Assembly: GCA_964036275.1 (NCBI GenBank)
Contig: OZ038440.1
Location: 2,356,001 to 2,420,000 of the forward strand
Source: Litoditis marina
Lineage: Eukaryota > Nematoda > Chromadorea > Rhabditida > Rhabditidae
Reading direction: 5' to 3'
DNA length: 64,000 bases
Shown piece after piece: positions 48,601 to 61,083 of this stretch. The notes under the pieces were generated by a model that saw only the letters and a program-made list of their open reading frames with translations, was not told the DNA's origin and did not search any database. Within the stretch, counting starts at the first letter, position 1; the number at the start of each line of letters is the position of its first letter. Made by a program: the position numbers and the translations under genes.

Positions 48601-51600
48601 TTATTCATGAGAAGATTCATCCGAAATGTTCTCGTAACAGCTGTCAATGTCTCAGTATTATCAGAACTATACCTTTGTTTCCCAGCCCGCGCGAGCTCCC
48701 ATTAACCGCGAGTTGTTCAAAATATTGTTATGTGTCAGAGTCGCTGCTTTCGGGAAGCCAGTTGTACCCTGAAATGTATTCAGAGGTTGGTTCACACTTC
48801 CCATCTTGTGGGGGCTTTTGTACAACGTTCGCTTTTATTAGTACTACAGTAGTACATCCCCTGACCTTTAAACTAGTATATTACTAATCCTTTCATGTCG
48901 TTCAACCCGTACTACCGTAATATGATCGCTTTCACCGTAGTGTGGATCGATCAACAATGTTGTCATGTATTATTTATAGTATGTACTATCACACTCGATT
49001 TTATGTGTTGTTGGTTATACAATACATTACAATACAATTAAATATAGTCGCCATTTTCCCCATAAAGACAGCAAAGGGTTAGATTGCTTGAGCGATGCGG
49101 GGCGAGCGGTAGTTGACTATTTGCCAGCAGTTGAGAGAGTGTGTAGATCAAGGAAACGCAGACGAACTGGGCGCTTGCCAAACCGCGTCGCATACAGAAT
49201 CGATGGTATGGTGTCCACAACGGTTTGACAAATCCTGAACATGCCTAGCTTTTTTCGTATCACTGGGTGGGTGTTGTGTAAAGGTGTTTTTGGCATCTAA
49301 AGAGAGCCGGGAGTCGGGAGAATAACGATATTAACCAATATTTTCCTCCGCCATGATAATTGTATCCTTGTTCGCTCATTTTATTAGTGAAAACTGCAAT
49401 ATTTGCTAGACACTCACACTCGTAAACTGAATGTTGACAGGATCGTCGGGTAGTACTGTTGCTTCGACTTCCTCCAACACTTTGCGACTCTTGCTGCCCG
49501 CACCATCCCATATCTCATTGAAATCCCACGCACCACTGAAATTATGAATAGCTTTGGTTAGAAACGAACTAAAACAGCCACTTAAACCAGAAAAAAATCA
49601 GGTTCAAAGTTTTCACACTTGTTTTCAGCTCGTGTTCTGGTAATCTGGAATATAGGTGGAAAAGTTAGTGACTATGATCTATAGCGTCTTTATCGTGGAA
49701 AAAAAAAACAAGAAGAACTCTCTCAACGCTCATCAAACAATTTCGACAAATTGTTCGAAGAGCTACACTCCGATGGAAGATTTTTTTCGGGTTTCAAATT
49801 TGAATTGTAAACTCGAAAGCAAACTGTCCCAACCCTCACATGAAAGTCCGGCTTACCGTACGGGCTCATTTTCGCCGAAGACAATCACATGTTTCAGATC
49901 TGGGAGATCGTGGTACTCCACCGAGCCGTTTCCCGGTTTTCCGTTGGCCACAGCAGGACAGACCTAAAAATGACATCGGCCGCTAAAAAAGTACTCTGAA
50001 ATTATATTATTTTCACACCTCTTACAGTAGGTTCATTGAAAACCAAAACCTTCCATGTCCCACCTCCAGTTGAACCAAATCCTGATAAAACTTGAAAAGA
50101 GGGAGGTAGTCTTTACCTTTTTTGACAAACTATAGATGGACATTTGGTCGCAATAATTTGGGAAAGTGATGAACATACCTCTACGAGAGTGTGCAAGTAG
50201 TTGCTTTTCTTGTGTTGTTTTGGGGTTACAAGGGCCGCTACTCCAACTTTTTTCAAGGCGTGATGAAGTTCCGTGGACTGATAGGCCGGGTTGATGTTCA
50301 CCTGGGAACGGTTATCGAGCTCTTCGTCGAGATGACAATTTAATAGTATCCAAACATATTATCGGAACAATTTTCACTAGTTATTGATATTTTGCTGATC
50401 GGATGACCTTGGTTTATTTTAAAAAGTGACCAAAATGCAATGGTTTCTGCCGTTTTGTCTGCTGTGTACGCCTACATCTGCAAATATTTTGCCTGTGTAT
50501 GGGATTTTGCCTAGAGATCAACAGCATGTAGTTCGGTCAGTATCCTAATGTTAATAAAATGAAAAAAAACGAGTGTATATTGATAGTTGATTTCTTCATA
50601 ATTTCTATTCCACGAGAATCTTCGTCAAAGTAACAAGCACATCGACATTCGAAATAGCCTATAACAACCTGTATCATTCCAGCCATGGCAGTGGCAAACT
50701 GAATAACAGTCCATTCGTAGTAGTTATTGCCCCAGATTCCAACTCGATCTCCCTTTTTTAGTCCCAACGCGAAGAGACCAGCAGCCATGCGTCTGGCCTG
50801 AACAGAAAAATTGAGTATTTACCTGAAGGCACACAATTATAGTATACAAATTAACCTAGAAACTAATAGAGCTCTTCACATGACACGTGATAGATATCAG
50901 GTACGATTTCATTGCGCGTTTCTCACTTTTTTCACGCTCCTTTGAAAGTATATAGATATATAAGTTGTACAGATTAATAAAGCAGTTTCATTGAATAATT
51001 CCAAAACACAGCGAAACAAAAAAGTAAGCCTGACTCTCACATCCCACTTCTCCTGAATTTTTTGGCAATGATAACGTTTTCTCAAAAATTCAGTATATTT
51101 CCAACACGTACTCACATCTTCATAAACCTGCGAGAATGTTTTTCGAACTCCTTGTTCTCTGAATACGAGGAACTCCTTATCGGGTTTCCTGTCCGCCGCT
51201 CGGAGAAGCACTTGTCCTGTGGTCTGTAATTTGTTTGCATGACAACGAAGTGAAAATCGTGATTTAAAATGTGAAAGTAAAATGTTTCCGACCGAACGTA
51301 TTGCAACCAACTTGGTGAAAAAACTTGAAGTGGTGTGAAAACAATCAAACCTCAAATCGAAGCGAATCACTTGAGGCTCCATGAACGTAGCTGTAGAGAG
51401 AGCGAGCACTGAAATAACTGTCTTCCGACCCCCACAATTTTACAGCAGATAAGTCAACCCATTTACGTGGTATGTCGAATTTTTCTTTGAAAAATACAGG
51501 GTTTCTTTTGGAGAGAACACAGTGAATGGACTGTATCGCTTCATAAAACATAGCTCAGAGTGTGTTTCACTGGCATCTGCCTAAAGTTGAACAGTTCCAC

Positions 51601-51815
51601 AAGTTTATACCTATACTCTTCTACGGAACCGATAACATTATTTTAAATGAAGTTGGCGGTAGCTGGAACCGGAAATCTGTTGTTCAGAATTGTGCGCCAA
51701 AGTTTTACAGTATTTAGACGAAAATACAAATTATGTTTATAAAAATATAAAGTTCAGAAGACACTGGTTACCTTCTGGCTGACACAGTGGAAGTTCGGCA
51801 CAATCGAGTGAGCAT
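42638..51815 (-). CDS. ACSF2-type medium-chain acyl-CoA synthetase, copy D
   Basis: Exons in gene order on the minus strand: 51815-51772, 51408-51351, 51223-51116, 50797-50669, 50301-50179, 49963-49857, 49535-49418, 48768-48673, 47267-47119, 46726-46635, 46479-46295, 46102-46035, 45728-45648, 45319-45178, 44141-44025, 43149-43075, 42715-42638. All lengths equal those of A and B; 589 residues, stop TGA. Motifs: [41 protein letters not shown]. The residue before the predicted carboxy-terminal catalytic lysine is Lys instead of Gly (TATKK instead of TATGK). One acceptor (before 46479) is AAG. The protein is more diverged from A and B than they are from each other. Introns hold the third composite repeat (47425-48563), the 9-bp-duplication element at 44150-44392 and long C-rich repeats. 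Function is as for copy A. Confidence 0.88.
43340..43720. repeat. C/G-rich inverted repeats with C19 tract
   Basis: Several copies of CAATCRCCCCCCAC-like and GGGGGGCGATTGT-like sequence occur in both orientations, together with a run of 19 C at 43409-43427. It lies in an intron of copy D; a shorter relative is at 23780-23880. Confidence 0.8.
43708..43880 (+). repeat. Diverged relative of the TATAGTCGC-ended repeat
   Basis: It shares GAGCGGTCGTTG, CCAGCAG.TCAGAGAGTGTGTAGATCAA and following sequence with 49043-49240. Ends are not clear. Confidence 0.5.
44141..44401. mobile_element. 243-bp foldback element with 9-bp target duplication at a splice acceptor
   Basis: The insert (44150-44392) has long inverted arms rich in CGGTCGGT and starts and ends with GGTAA in inverted orientation. 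CCTGAAATC flanks it at 44141-44149 and 44393-44401. The inner copy of the duplication includes the last coding base and acceptor (read TTTCAG on the minus strand) of exon 44025-44141 of copy D. Removing insert plus one repeat gives an intron start very like that of copy A (acctaaatcaatcaat), which supports the reconstruction. A 9-bp duplication is typical of Mutator-like elements. Confidence 0.85.
47425..48563 (-). mobile_element. Composite 1.1-kb repeat, copy 3, in an intron of copy D
   Basis: Inverted relative to copies 1 and 2. The terminal hairpin lies at about 47430-47452, the GCC-rich run near 47650-47690, the tRNA-like module on the plus strand at 47990-48051 and the foldback at 48222-48563. 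It sits between exons 47119-47267 and 48673-48768. Confidence 0.85.
49043..49240 (+). mobile_element. TATAGTCGC-ended repeat, copy 2
   Basis: It matches 28930-29130 in inverse orientation, from TATAGTCGCCATTTTCCC to the GGTTTGA block. It lies in an intron of copy D. Confidence 0.65.
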
Positions 51816-51949
51816 TTTATACAAAAACTGTCAGTGGTGAGTAGGTAAGTGGGTAACTGTGCGAAATGAAAGCTTCTCTTTGAGAAACCCAACCGGAAAC
51901 ACGTTCAACCGTAAAAAAATGTTACCTGGAAAGCCCTCGGTTTTCTCGA

Positions 51950-52128
51950 AGAAACCGTTCCTCGTTTTTTCCAATGAGAAAATGTACTTTACGAAAAATG
52001 AACTTTTTTCCAGGAAACCGTTTCTCGTTTTTTTTCAAATGAGAAAATGTACTTTACGAAAAATGAACTTTTTTTGAGGAAACCGTTTCTTGTTTTTCCA
52101 TCTCCAGATGAGAAAATGTACTTTACGG
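51950..52128 (+). repeat. Tandem repeat of ~67 bp, about 2.7 units
   Basis: Units contain GAGAAAATGTACTTTACG and GAAACCGTTTCTCGTTTTTT. They lie 135-310 bases upstream of the start codon of copy D and could affect its promoter. Confidence 0.85.
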
Positions 52129-52179
52129 ACGTTCACTAGAAATTGTTGCAAAGAAATTGAGACTGCATACACAGGGTTA

Positions 52180-52411
52180 TATAGTGCATACATTTTCCAA
52201 CTCGTTGGCAGCGTGCCAAAAACTCCGGATGACTGTTATTTAGAGAAAACATATATTTTACAGAAAGATTCTTTGAATACGAATCATAACGAAGGGGAAG
52301 AACCCTTCACATAAATTTCTGTTGTTTTGAGGTATTTTAAAATGTTCAGAAGCTGCCTGGAAATTTCATTGGCAAGCTGCCCAAGTCCAGTTGCAAAATG
52401 TGTGAACTGTA
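52180..52411. mobile_element. TATAGTG-ended MITE, copy 3
   Basis: It aligns with 35751-35974 and 36410-36646, including TTATTTAGAGAAAACATA and TTTCATTGGCAAGC. The ends are more diverged than in the other copies. Confidence 0.7.
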
Positions 52412-53664
52412 GTCTCTTTCGTTCCGGAGGCTCCTACAATTCAATAACAATCTTTCTTATCTGTTTTATTCACGTCAATGTCATCAGTAGAGTTAACCGT
52501 TTCCGTGTTTGACTCTAATTATCTACCCGAGTGTTAACTCTTTCTACCCACAGTTAAAGAATCCGTCCCGCTTTAATTTTGACTTTTGAGTTAACAAACT
52601 GACCCTATGGCAAATGAAAAACCATTATCAAAAATATATACTTTTATATCCCTATCTTGCTTCGTTTTCTCAGAAAAGCGGCTTACGTAATGACACCGAT
52701 AGGGGAGTTGCGTACGGGGTATGCTCAAAATAGCCTATAGAAGTGCGAAAATGATTTTAAAACACTCAATCACATACGAATACACAATTAGGGACTAAAA
52801 ATCGAGAATAAATCTGGATGTAAATAAACCAAGTCAAGTTGCGTCACAGTGAAAATGTTCATGTCCCCTTCTTTATTGCTTGATGTTATGCAAATTTTAC
52901 AAATTTTCAATCAGAAAGTTTGTTCGTGGTCCATGGGAAGACATTAAGAATCTTTTTTGAGCTTTTAAATTTTTCGTGAAACTCAAATTATAGCGGAACG
53001 GTTTCTTTAAGGCTTTTAGTGATCGAAAAGTTGGACTATGTACTGTATTGTAAGCGTCACAGCAGGTAGGAAGTGAACTCAAGTTGAATGCATGGTGTGC
53101 TTCAAATATGCACACAGAAACAGAGAAAGGTACCGTTGTATGTCGAAGGAAAAAGATTCGATTTGTACCGACCGCGTATTTTTAGATTATCAATGATAAT
53201 TCATCGTGACTGCTGAGCTAAAACTGATCGAGAACCTGATTAAATTGTGGCCACATAGTTGCAACTTTCAGTGTTGAAGCATACTTCAGATGATCACAAC
53301 CTAGATCAGTTAATAATCATATGGTTCTGTTTCGATTCGACTTCATTGTAGATGTGATCATTTTCTTAACTTATCTCGCACATAGAAAACAATAAGGTTA
53401 CTCAACATGGCTCTAGGGAGGTTTTATGTTTCACTACCTTGCAGAGGGGGGGGGGATGTTGCAAATGTTGTCATCCTATCATTATGAATGTTCTAAATTT
53501 ATTTGTTTTAATAACGAATTATATGCAGAGGTATCGAATCATATGCTTGGTCTGTGTTGGTCTGATTTCTGCATGAGAAACTGTACAACTCTTCTTTTCT
53601 CATATTAACTTGGGAGAACAATCGTTCTCTCACGATCAATGCCGGTAGACATCATTGTTGGCAG

Positions 53665-53672
53665 TATTTAAA
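53665..53672 (+). promoter_or_regulatory. Possible TATA-like element
   Basis: TATTTAAA lies 29 bases before the preferred ATG at 53701. An out-of-frame ATG at 53694 precedes it by seven bases. This assignment is tentative. Confidence 0.25.
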
Positions 53673-53700
53673 GCGATCTAGGAGCTATTCAGTATGGACA

Positions 53701-55190
53701 ATGTTCTTCCGCATGGTAAGTTTTCATCTTTAAACAGCTTTGCATAAAACACTTTTCTGCATTGATTCCTTTCATCAGAAAACATATAAAAATGAATAAT
53801 TCATTCTCAACGCGGATAGACACTTCGTTCGTCCTTGTCAATTGAAAATCGAACAAATGAAAGACTTTGCTAGATTTTACCTATGAAAGCTCAATCGCCG
53901 TTTTATAATACTAGCGAGATTGGATGTTTTTTTGCTTTCCCTTTCTTTTATTGTGAAGTAAGTTTCAATAATGTTTTATATCATTATTGAACTGCCAATT
54001 GTTTCAGTTTTCGGTCAGCATTATTCTATGCTTGGTGGCTATTGTCAGCTGCAGAGGGACTGGCTCACCAAAAGCCCATGCACAAACAGAAGGTATCCAT
54101 TAATAACAATATAGAAATAGATTAACTAAACTACAGTTAACCGGATTTGGGTTATTACATGAATGGAATAATAATAAAATATACTATCTGTAAAAGTAAA
54201 TTATTGATTGAGTTTACACAGTTAGTCAATTACAAAGTCACGTGAATCATGCGGAACACATCAGAACTGAGAAACGTAAAATGACAATGCGCACTATTAC
54301 TAATTAGAATGCTACCTGTACGTGACTATTCAGTTTATCTCTAGTATGAAACGCCATATGTTCATGGATACACGTGTGAGTAAAACGTGAACATCCGTGA
54401 GCTACCTCATATGGTCGTATCATTCGATCAATAACCTAATTTCTTAAGCCAGTATGAGACAGTTGCGAATTGGAAGCCAGATTGATCAACCTCGACCCAC
54501 ACCAAAAGACAACGCTCTCAACTGCTGATCTTCATTGGTCGTCCAACATAGTTTCTAATATAGTGTCCTAGTCAAATTTTTGTGAAAGGAGACCGGAAAA
54601 CAACATGGTTTCTCGTGAAGCTGCTGTATCCTATGTTTGATTGAACGCGTTGCTTGTCGCTCGGCATTATCATGTACATGTCACGTGAACTGATCAAACT
54701 AATATACGCGTTATTTGTGCTCTCCTGATCTCAATACAGTTATAAGCTGCCCGAAACAACACCTACGCTCAAGTTGTGTTCCGGTCTCCTTTAAACATTG
54801 TCTTGTTGTCATAGAGAGTGTGGTCATTGAGAAAGTCACTGTGCACTAGTGTGAAAATGTATTCTCTATCCTTACAGACTCGGTAACTGCAATGAATGCA
54901 ACGAAGATCATCGCGAGTGGTGGTTCAAACTATTTCAGCTGGTATGTTGTGTGTAGCGAAAATATACTTACAATAATTCCCACTGAGACCTGGCGGCGTG
55001 CCATTCAATGTCCCAAGCAATTTTTCACCACTTTTCAGTTTTTCAAAAAAACGCTTCAAGTCTCTGTTAGCGGTTGTTCAGCTTCATAACACCGCGTAAA
55101 CAAATGCTTTTTAAAAGACTAATGTCTTCGCTACAACAAAAATAGAATGTTAACGCAAAAGAAAGAGGAAAAGACGACAACGAGGGATGA

Positions 55191-55252
<62 letters not shown>

Positions 55253-57187
55253 GGGAGAGAAAAAAAGAAGAAGAAAGGGATTGAATTAGAGAGAGAAGGA
55301 GAGGATAAGAGGTTATGAGAGAAAATCACGGAAATATCTGGAATACATTGTTTCAGTTACTCCAACAATTACTTCCACCAATATTTAGTGGACCCCAACC
55401 CCTTCGGTTATTGGCGTCAAGGATTCAGACAGACCGGTAAAAACAAATTTGGACGCTCAGACAATTTCTAGCCAATTCGTGTGTTCGGAGAGACACTCTT
55501 CTGCTCTCCTACATATAATCATAGTATTTTCTTGCACCATCTGGGCGCAAATGATTCTGAGTGAGTCCGCGAAGTTTGAGAGTGCAAATTCTGCAAAAAA
55601 AGGCGAAGTGTAGTGATATTGAGTAGCCGATAGGACCCTAACACAGGGAGAAATTGTTGGGGAAAAAGTTGAATGGATGTAAACACTAGCAAATGATTAT
55701 ATTGGCACACCACCAAATGAGAAATGATAGTTGTGACGACTATAATGTAGTCGTATTCAAAAAGGTAACTATTATTTACATTTTCAAGAGACGCTTGGCT
55801 ATTTCGTCAACGAAACTACTTACAAGAGGATCAAGGACGTGTGCCCAGAACTGAAAAAAGCCACTTTGTACCAAAGTAAGTTATATGTTATCAACCAAAA
55901 CTGAACTAAATCTAGTATATCCGCTTGGAACGTCATTTTATGTTCGTGCGTAATCTAAACTCGTCTTTCTGTCCCAACCCACCTGTTTGAGAAACATCTC
56001 ATTCCTGAGCATATATGTTCATCCATAACTCCACTATATTTATACATCTCCCATTATCTCTCGCTTCCACAATAAATTCATTCAGAGAAGACTTCTCCAA
56101 GGATCACTAAAATCACTACTCAAGATCAATCGCTCGACAAAGACTGGGAAAGCAAATACACCTTCTATTGTGCACCCTCGTGAGTTTATTGTTACCGCAG
56201 CTCACGAAACACTTCAATATTGTCACCACGTCTCAATAATGCGAAATGACGTGTTAACGTCAATTCCTAGAACTTTTCTAGAAATATGTGACATTTCCTC
56301 GTTAGAATCACCAGCTGCCGTCATTGACCGAACATTATGGATTTCCCACATTAGAAGCACGTGACACGAGCTCATCACAAAACTAGGATAGAGATGAAAA
56401 GCGGCTATAATTTGTTGTGGCAATGTTGTACATCTTTCATTATTCCTTCTATGATGTTCGTGTGCTCTATACAAATAATGAATGAAAGTGATCAAGAAAA
56501 CGCTACTTGCTGATAATTTTTACTTACAGAAAAGGTTACTGCGGAGGAAATTTCGAGCTCGTGCAAATTCGTGGTCTCGGCAAAGGTATTTGTCAGTAAG
56601 AACATGTCCGGTTGAGATTTTAAGTTATTGTTAGGTTCACGAACTTTCACATTACACATTATGCTACAAAAAGGTCTCAAAACTGTTTTGGTCTCATGAG
56701 CGAGACGTGTAATTTGTGGGCTTAATACTCAATTCATCACGTGAATTTCGCAATATTCTTCTCTGTTTTCGAAAACTTGTTCCATGAATTAGAACTTCGG
56801 TGCTTTAAAGTTTTATTGAAATTCTTCACCCAATAGCGCTGGACTCTAGTCTCCACACTTGAACTCTTCAGCGCCTCTCATAACAAATTCACTTCCAGGC
56901 AAAACTCGTTCAGGTGTACATTATGTTTATGTCTAACATAGCTTGTGTGAATTTCATGGACTCGTCAAATTTCGAGAACATTTGTATAAATCCGTCTAAA
57001 CGCCAATCATATCCCCCGTGCTTGATGGAGCCAGAAAACAAACAATTTGTATATTTCAGCAAAAGACTACTACTATCCATCAACTGTGGAAGCGATGAAG
57101 AAAGCGTTGAAGAGCAAGAGATATGAGAGCAAGATCAGCGAGCACGTGTGCTGGTTTTGGAGCTATGATCCTCGTGACTTTCAGTGA
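53701..57187 (+). CDS. Small secreted cysteine-containing protein, family not recognised
   Basis: Exons 53701-53715, 54008-54092, 54878-54941, 55357-55436, 55789-55875, 56086-56179, 56530-56585, 57060-57187 join in frame to 609 bases, 202 residues plus TGA. The ATG at 53701 is chosen because it yields a classic signal peptide (MFFRMFSVSIILCLVAIVSC); the ATG at 53694 does not. The mature part has no second membrane segment and contains spaced cysteines in WCYSNNY, KDVCPELKK, FYCAPSKGYCGG and HVCWFW, plus several NxT/S sites, which suggests a disulfide-bonded extracellular protein. All junctions are GT..AG; the acceptor before 55789 is AAG. AATAAA (57187-57192) overlaps the stop codon by one base. 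A (GA)n tract (55190-55250) lies in the fourth intron. I do not recognise the domain and assign no function. Confidence 0.75.
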
Positions 57188-57192
57188 ATAAA
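57187..57192 (+). terminator. AATAAA polyadenylation signal overlapping the stop codon
   Basis: The A of TGA is the first base of AATAAA, so the 3' untranslated region would be very short, which is not unusual in nematodes. Confidence 0.55.
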
Positions 57193-57474
57193 TGATTCCA
57201 CCCTCCTTTCAACTTGAAAATTACAGTTTCACGTGTGTCACGTGAATTTTTGATTCACATAGTTGAAATAATGTGATCGGATATTTAAGTGTATTTGTCA
57301 CTGCGCACATTATACTGTAGACGTGCCCCATTTTTCAAATCAACACCCATTGAATGGATATGTACTCGATTTTTAATAATCAATACATTCGTGATAGATA
57401 TGGTATTTGATGTACTACATCCGGAGATGAAATTTAGCGAAACGCTAATAGAGAAACACCGAATCTCTGTAATA

Positions 57475-57649
57475 CTGTAGCAGAAGTATTCTGCAAAAAT
57501 AGAATATCAATGTTGCACAATTGTTCACGAAGTCCGCATGACAGAAATTGCCTAGGGGTATTTCATGTTTACCTCGATGACATGCGGGCTTCGTGAACAA
57601 CTGTGCAACATTGGTATTGTTCTGATTTTGCAGAATACTTCTGCTACAG
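57475..57649. mobile_element. 175-bp foldback element with TA borders
   Basis: Left end CTGTAGCAGAAGTATTCTGC is mirrored by the right end; arms are about 70 bp with few mismatches, including TTCACGAAG-CATG. TA flanks both sides (57473-57474 and 57650-57651), consistent with a mariner-type MITE. It lies in the space between the two convergent genes. Confidence 0.85.
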
Positions 57650-57769
57650 TATCACAGCAATTCGTATCGTTAACTTGCTGATATAGATGTCAAGCCAAAC
57701 ACAACTCACACATTTGTTGGTTCCCCCACTTTTTACTAATCGAATCTTGTTAGGCAAATGTCTCGGTTA

Positions 57770-57860
57770 TCATCTGAGAATGAAAACATCCTTACCTGTC
57801 AATATTTGCTCAAATACTTACCTCTCTCGTCAAGTTTCCACCTGAAGTTAACTGTATAAG
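57770..57860 (-). pseudogene. Remnant duplicate of a lectin exon end and intron
   Basis: On the minus strand this stretch resembles 58496-58600, the end of a lectin exon and the following intron. The exon-end analogue reads TGGAAACTTGACGAGAGAG followed by GTAAGT. It lies beyond the lectin stop codon, so it looks like a decayed partial duplication. Confidence 0.45.
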
Positions 57861-57902
57861 TATAAGTACTACGAAATGATGAGAAAAATGCCAATTCGAA
57901 AG

Positions 57903-60900
57903 TCAAAAATCAAACCTACAAACGACACCCACTTTTCTGGTTTGAAGTTGGTAGATATGGGTTTGCGGCACGGCGATGACAAATGTAGTAATTACTGAAA
58001 GAGTTTTTCGGATTGAAAACAAATTTTCTAGTAGACGAAACACTAGTTTTGTACTTCATCGATTTAATGGCATATGAAACAATCAGCATATGAGTTTGTA
58101 GCATGGATTTTGACCTCATATTTTTGACTAATAAACCAATGGGAAAATGAATACAAACGGAAACGGACCTCACAGTACGCTCACATGACTGTGCATTGGA
58201 CTAAACAGACCTTAAAAGAATCTGTATACTCACCGTTTCGCGGTTGGTTCTTCCATTTCGTATCCGTAACTCCCCTTCACTTTTCCTTTGTCACTCGACA
58301 TAACAGTGGCCACAGCGTTATTCCCGTAAACTGAACTAGTGATTTTGTTTTGACACCAGTAAATTGCAATATCTCGTTGCTGATTTTTCATTATTTTTGA
58401 GCATATTGAGCATATTACATAGACTTCTTACTTTCTTTCAAGAAAGTTTGTTTGACAGAAAGTTATTGACAGTGTTCGAATTCTGGTCAAATTTGATGCT
58501 ATTGTCTCGGTCATCATCTAAGGATAGAAACATCATTACCTATCGCGATTTGTCCAAAACGTTACCTTCTGCGTCACTCTGCCATCTGAAGAAGTCTACT
58601 TCTGATCCGTCGTAGTTGGACCAAACCTTGTCATCTCTGGAGCTACCGAGCCAGAATGCTTCACTTGTAGAAGTAGAACTCAGGGCACCTGCTAACAATT
58701 GAGGAATAGGAAAGCAAGAACTTGACGAGGGGAATTGACCAAATGATCATAGGGGCAGTGCCGATTCAACTAGAGGTACCGAGCGTCTATTAAAAATACT
58801 TGTATATTTGATAGGAATTCAAGAATCATCAGTAAGAATTGATTCGAATACTGTTATGCAGAAAACGGATATATCTTTTCATTTGTGCTTGAAAAGACTG
58901 TAAGCATGTACTTATGGTGGTCCTATGATAAAAAAGTTGATACTTACAGTGCATGTTTTTTGCTCTAACATTTCGTTTTGATTGATGAATGTATTCAACA
59001 ATATTTGTGTGCTCTATGAAGATAAAAGTTTCAAAACTGCAGCTCACTCAATGCGTTTTGAATGTCTTCGTCACTGTGGGGTACGAACAGATAACTGTTG
59101 GTTTTGGCACACTCGTACTTTGCCTCGGCCCATGTTTTATCTGAAACCAAAAAGTGTTCCGTGTATCTATAAATCAAATCTAAAATTCAAGAAAATTAGA
59201 AGTAAATTTTAAACGCATTATAGTAGTAATTTTTGAAATTTCAATACCGAGCTTGTACAACGACGAAATAAACTTAGAAATAAGTATTACTATCCGCACA
59301 AGACAGCTTACGTGGTCCTCCATTTTTCTGCTTGAAGCACTGTTTGCTCTTGCTGTTTATAAGAGGGTTATTCTGTAATATTTTACATCGATTGAAGAAC
59401 ATCAATTTGAAGAGAATTACCACGCACTTTTTGTCACTATTTCGAAGCAGTCTTTTCCCACCATTTCAAGGTTGGCACAGCTTTGTTGAGGTCCTGCAAA
59501 CATACCAGGCTTAAGTTAGTAAAATTAAAGTTACCCCTGTTCTTGAAAGTTCCTTACGGAACTTGCAAGTAACAGTCTCAGAGGGAAACTCTGTAAGGCG
59601 GACGGAATTTGGCGTATCATTCCCATCCAGCCACGGAGCACCAGTGGCCGTTTTTTGCCTATTTGCCAAATAGCTTATTTGAACATTACGAAAAATGAGT
59701 TACGATGAGTTACGATGAAATGAGTTAAAATGAGTTACCCGCCAATAGGCTATTTGAATTTTCACTATTTGAGCCCATTTGACGAATAGCGTTACAAAAA
59801 ACTGCCACAGGGAAGGCTTCATTTTTCGCCCAAGCCACTACACCATTTCACGACTAGACAAAGCGAGAAATTCGTGAACACGGCTGAATCACCTCCACAT
59901 TTTGAAAAATACTCACTGAACGAGCAGATGTTATCGCGAGCTGTGCGCATTGTTTCGTCCTGAAAAAAAAAGATCTCGGCAGTTTCGTAGTTTGAATTCT
60001 CAATCCTATTCAATAGTTGTTCGATTTTCACATTTAAAATTTAAAGGCATGGAATAAAGAAAAATTACCACAAGAAGAGTGGTCTATCTGTGACATGCAT
60101 GAAGACAACCGCCTTGTAAGAAAGCGATGTAACACGAATTATGCACTTCAACTGTAAATTTGGTTTCTGACACAGTAATATTTCTAATTGTTGTTGCAGG
60201 GGTTTTCAATGAGTACCGAACAACATGGACTCGTGAAATAAAGTGCTCAGAAAATACATATTTACCCTCAATAATACTCGGCGTTTTCTCATTCCTTTCT
60301 CAGTCTCCTCATCTGGCTCTTGGTACCAGACTGGTGCAAAAAATTGAATGGATGAGCAAGACTCAGCAATCCGGATGTAACAGGTCAGCTAAACTTCATA
60401 AAATCTAAATGTTTGCAAGAGAGAGAAATGACTAATACATAATAACACTAAATCAAAATTAGTTCAGTCATTACATATAGGATCGTTTACCCCCCTAATG
60501 AAGTGATTTTGAGCTATGGAGTGTACAGTATCCCTCTAATGTTTTTCTTCTGATGGTGAAAATGGAATATAACAAAATGAAAGAGAAGAGTTACCCGTAA
60601 GTTCTTTTAGGAGCATTTGGTCACTTACGATGTTCATCAAGACGATCACTGTTTCGTGATGTTTTCTGATGCCTCACGTAATGTGTAAACCTTCTAGTAC
60701 AAGAGGCCGATGTTCTCAGTTCAAGTGGGAACTCACTGTTTTCTCATAGAAATACGACCTGTATGGCGATCTTTCACATTTTGCCCGCACTCCAGCAACT
60801 GTAAGTACAATAGAGTTGTGGTATCGGAATCATTTGAATTCACTCTCCAAAAGTGTCAATTCCACCAATCTTGGGGGGGGGGTTTATTTCTTTTTTGATG

Positions 60901-61021
60901 AATGTAAAACGTACTTGTATTTATGAACAACCGTAGTTGTGTATGGTGTATCACCAAAACATGATAGGAATTTTCCACCCTCCCCTCTCTCCCCTGATCC
61001 TCTCCTTCTCTTCCTCTCGCT

Positions 61022-61083
<62 letters not shown>

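Larger units (their letters stand above)
51816..53664. other. Region between copy D and the secreted-protein gene
   Basis: It contains the presumed promoter of copy D, a three-unit tandem repeat of about 67 bp at 51950-52128, the third TATAGTG-ended MITE at 52180-52411 and a G10 run at 53446-53455. From 52412 to 53440 I see neither a supportable exon nor a repeat. Confidence 0.5.

Noticed and set aside
9277..51815. Operon of four synthetase genes
   Set aside because: Gaps between copies are from about 1 kb to over 6 kb and each copy has its own upstream region, unlike the roughly 100-bp spacing of nematode operons.
59917..59959. Possible 43-base exon with good splice sites in the lectin gene
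   Set aside because: Including it in the phase required by its neighbours gives an immediate TAA, whereas skipping it keeps the frame.
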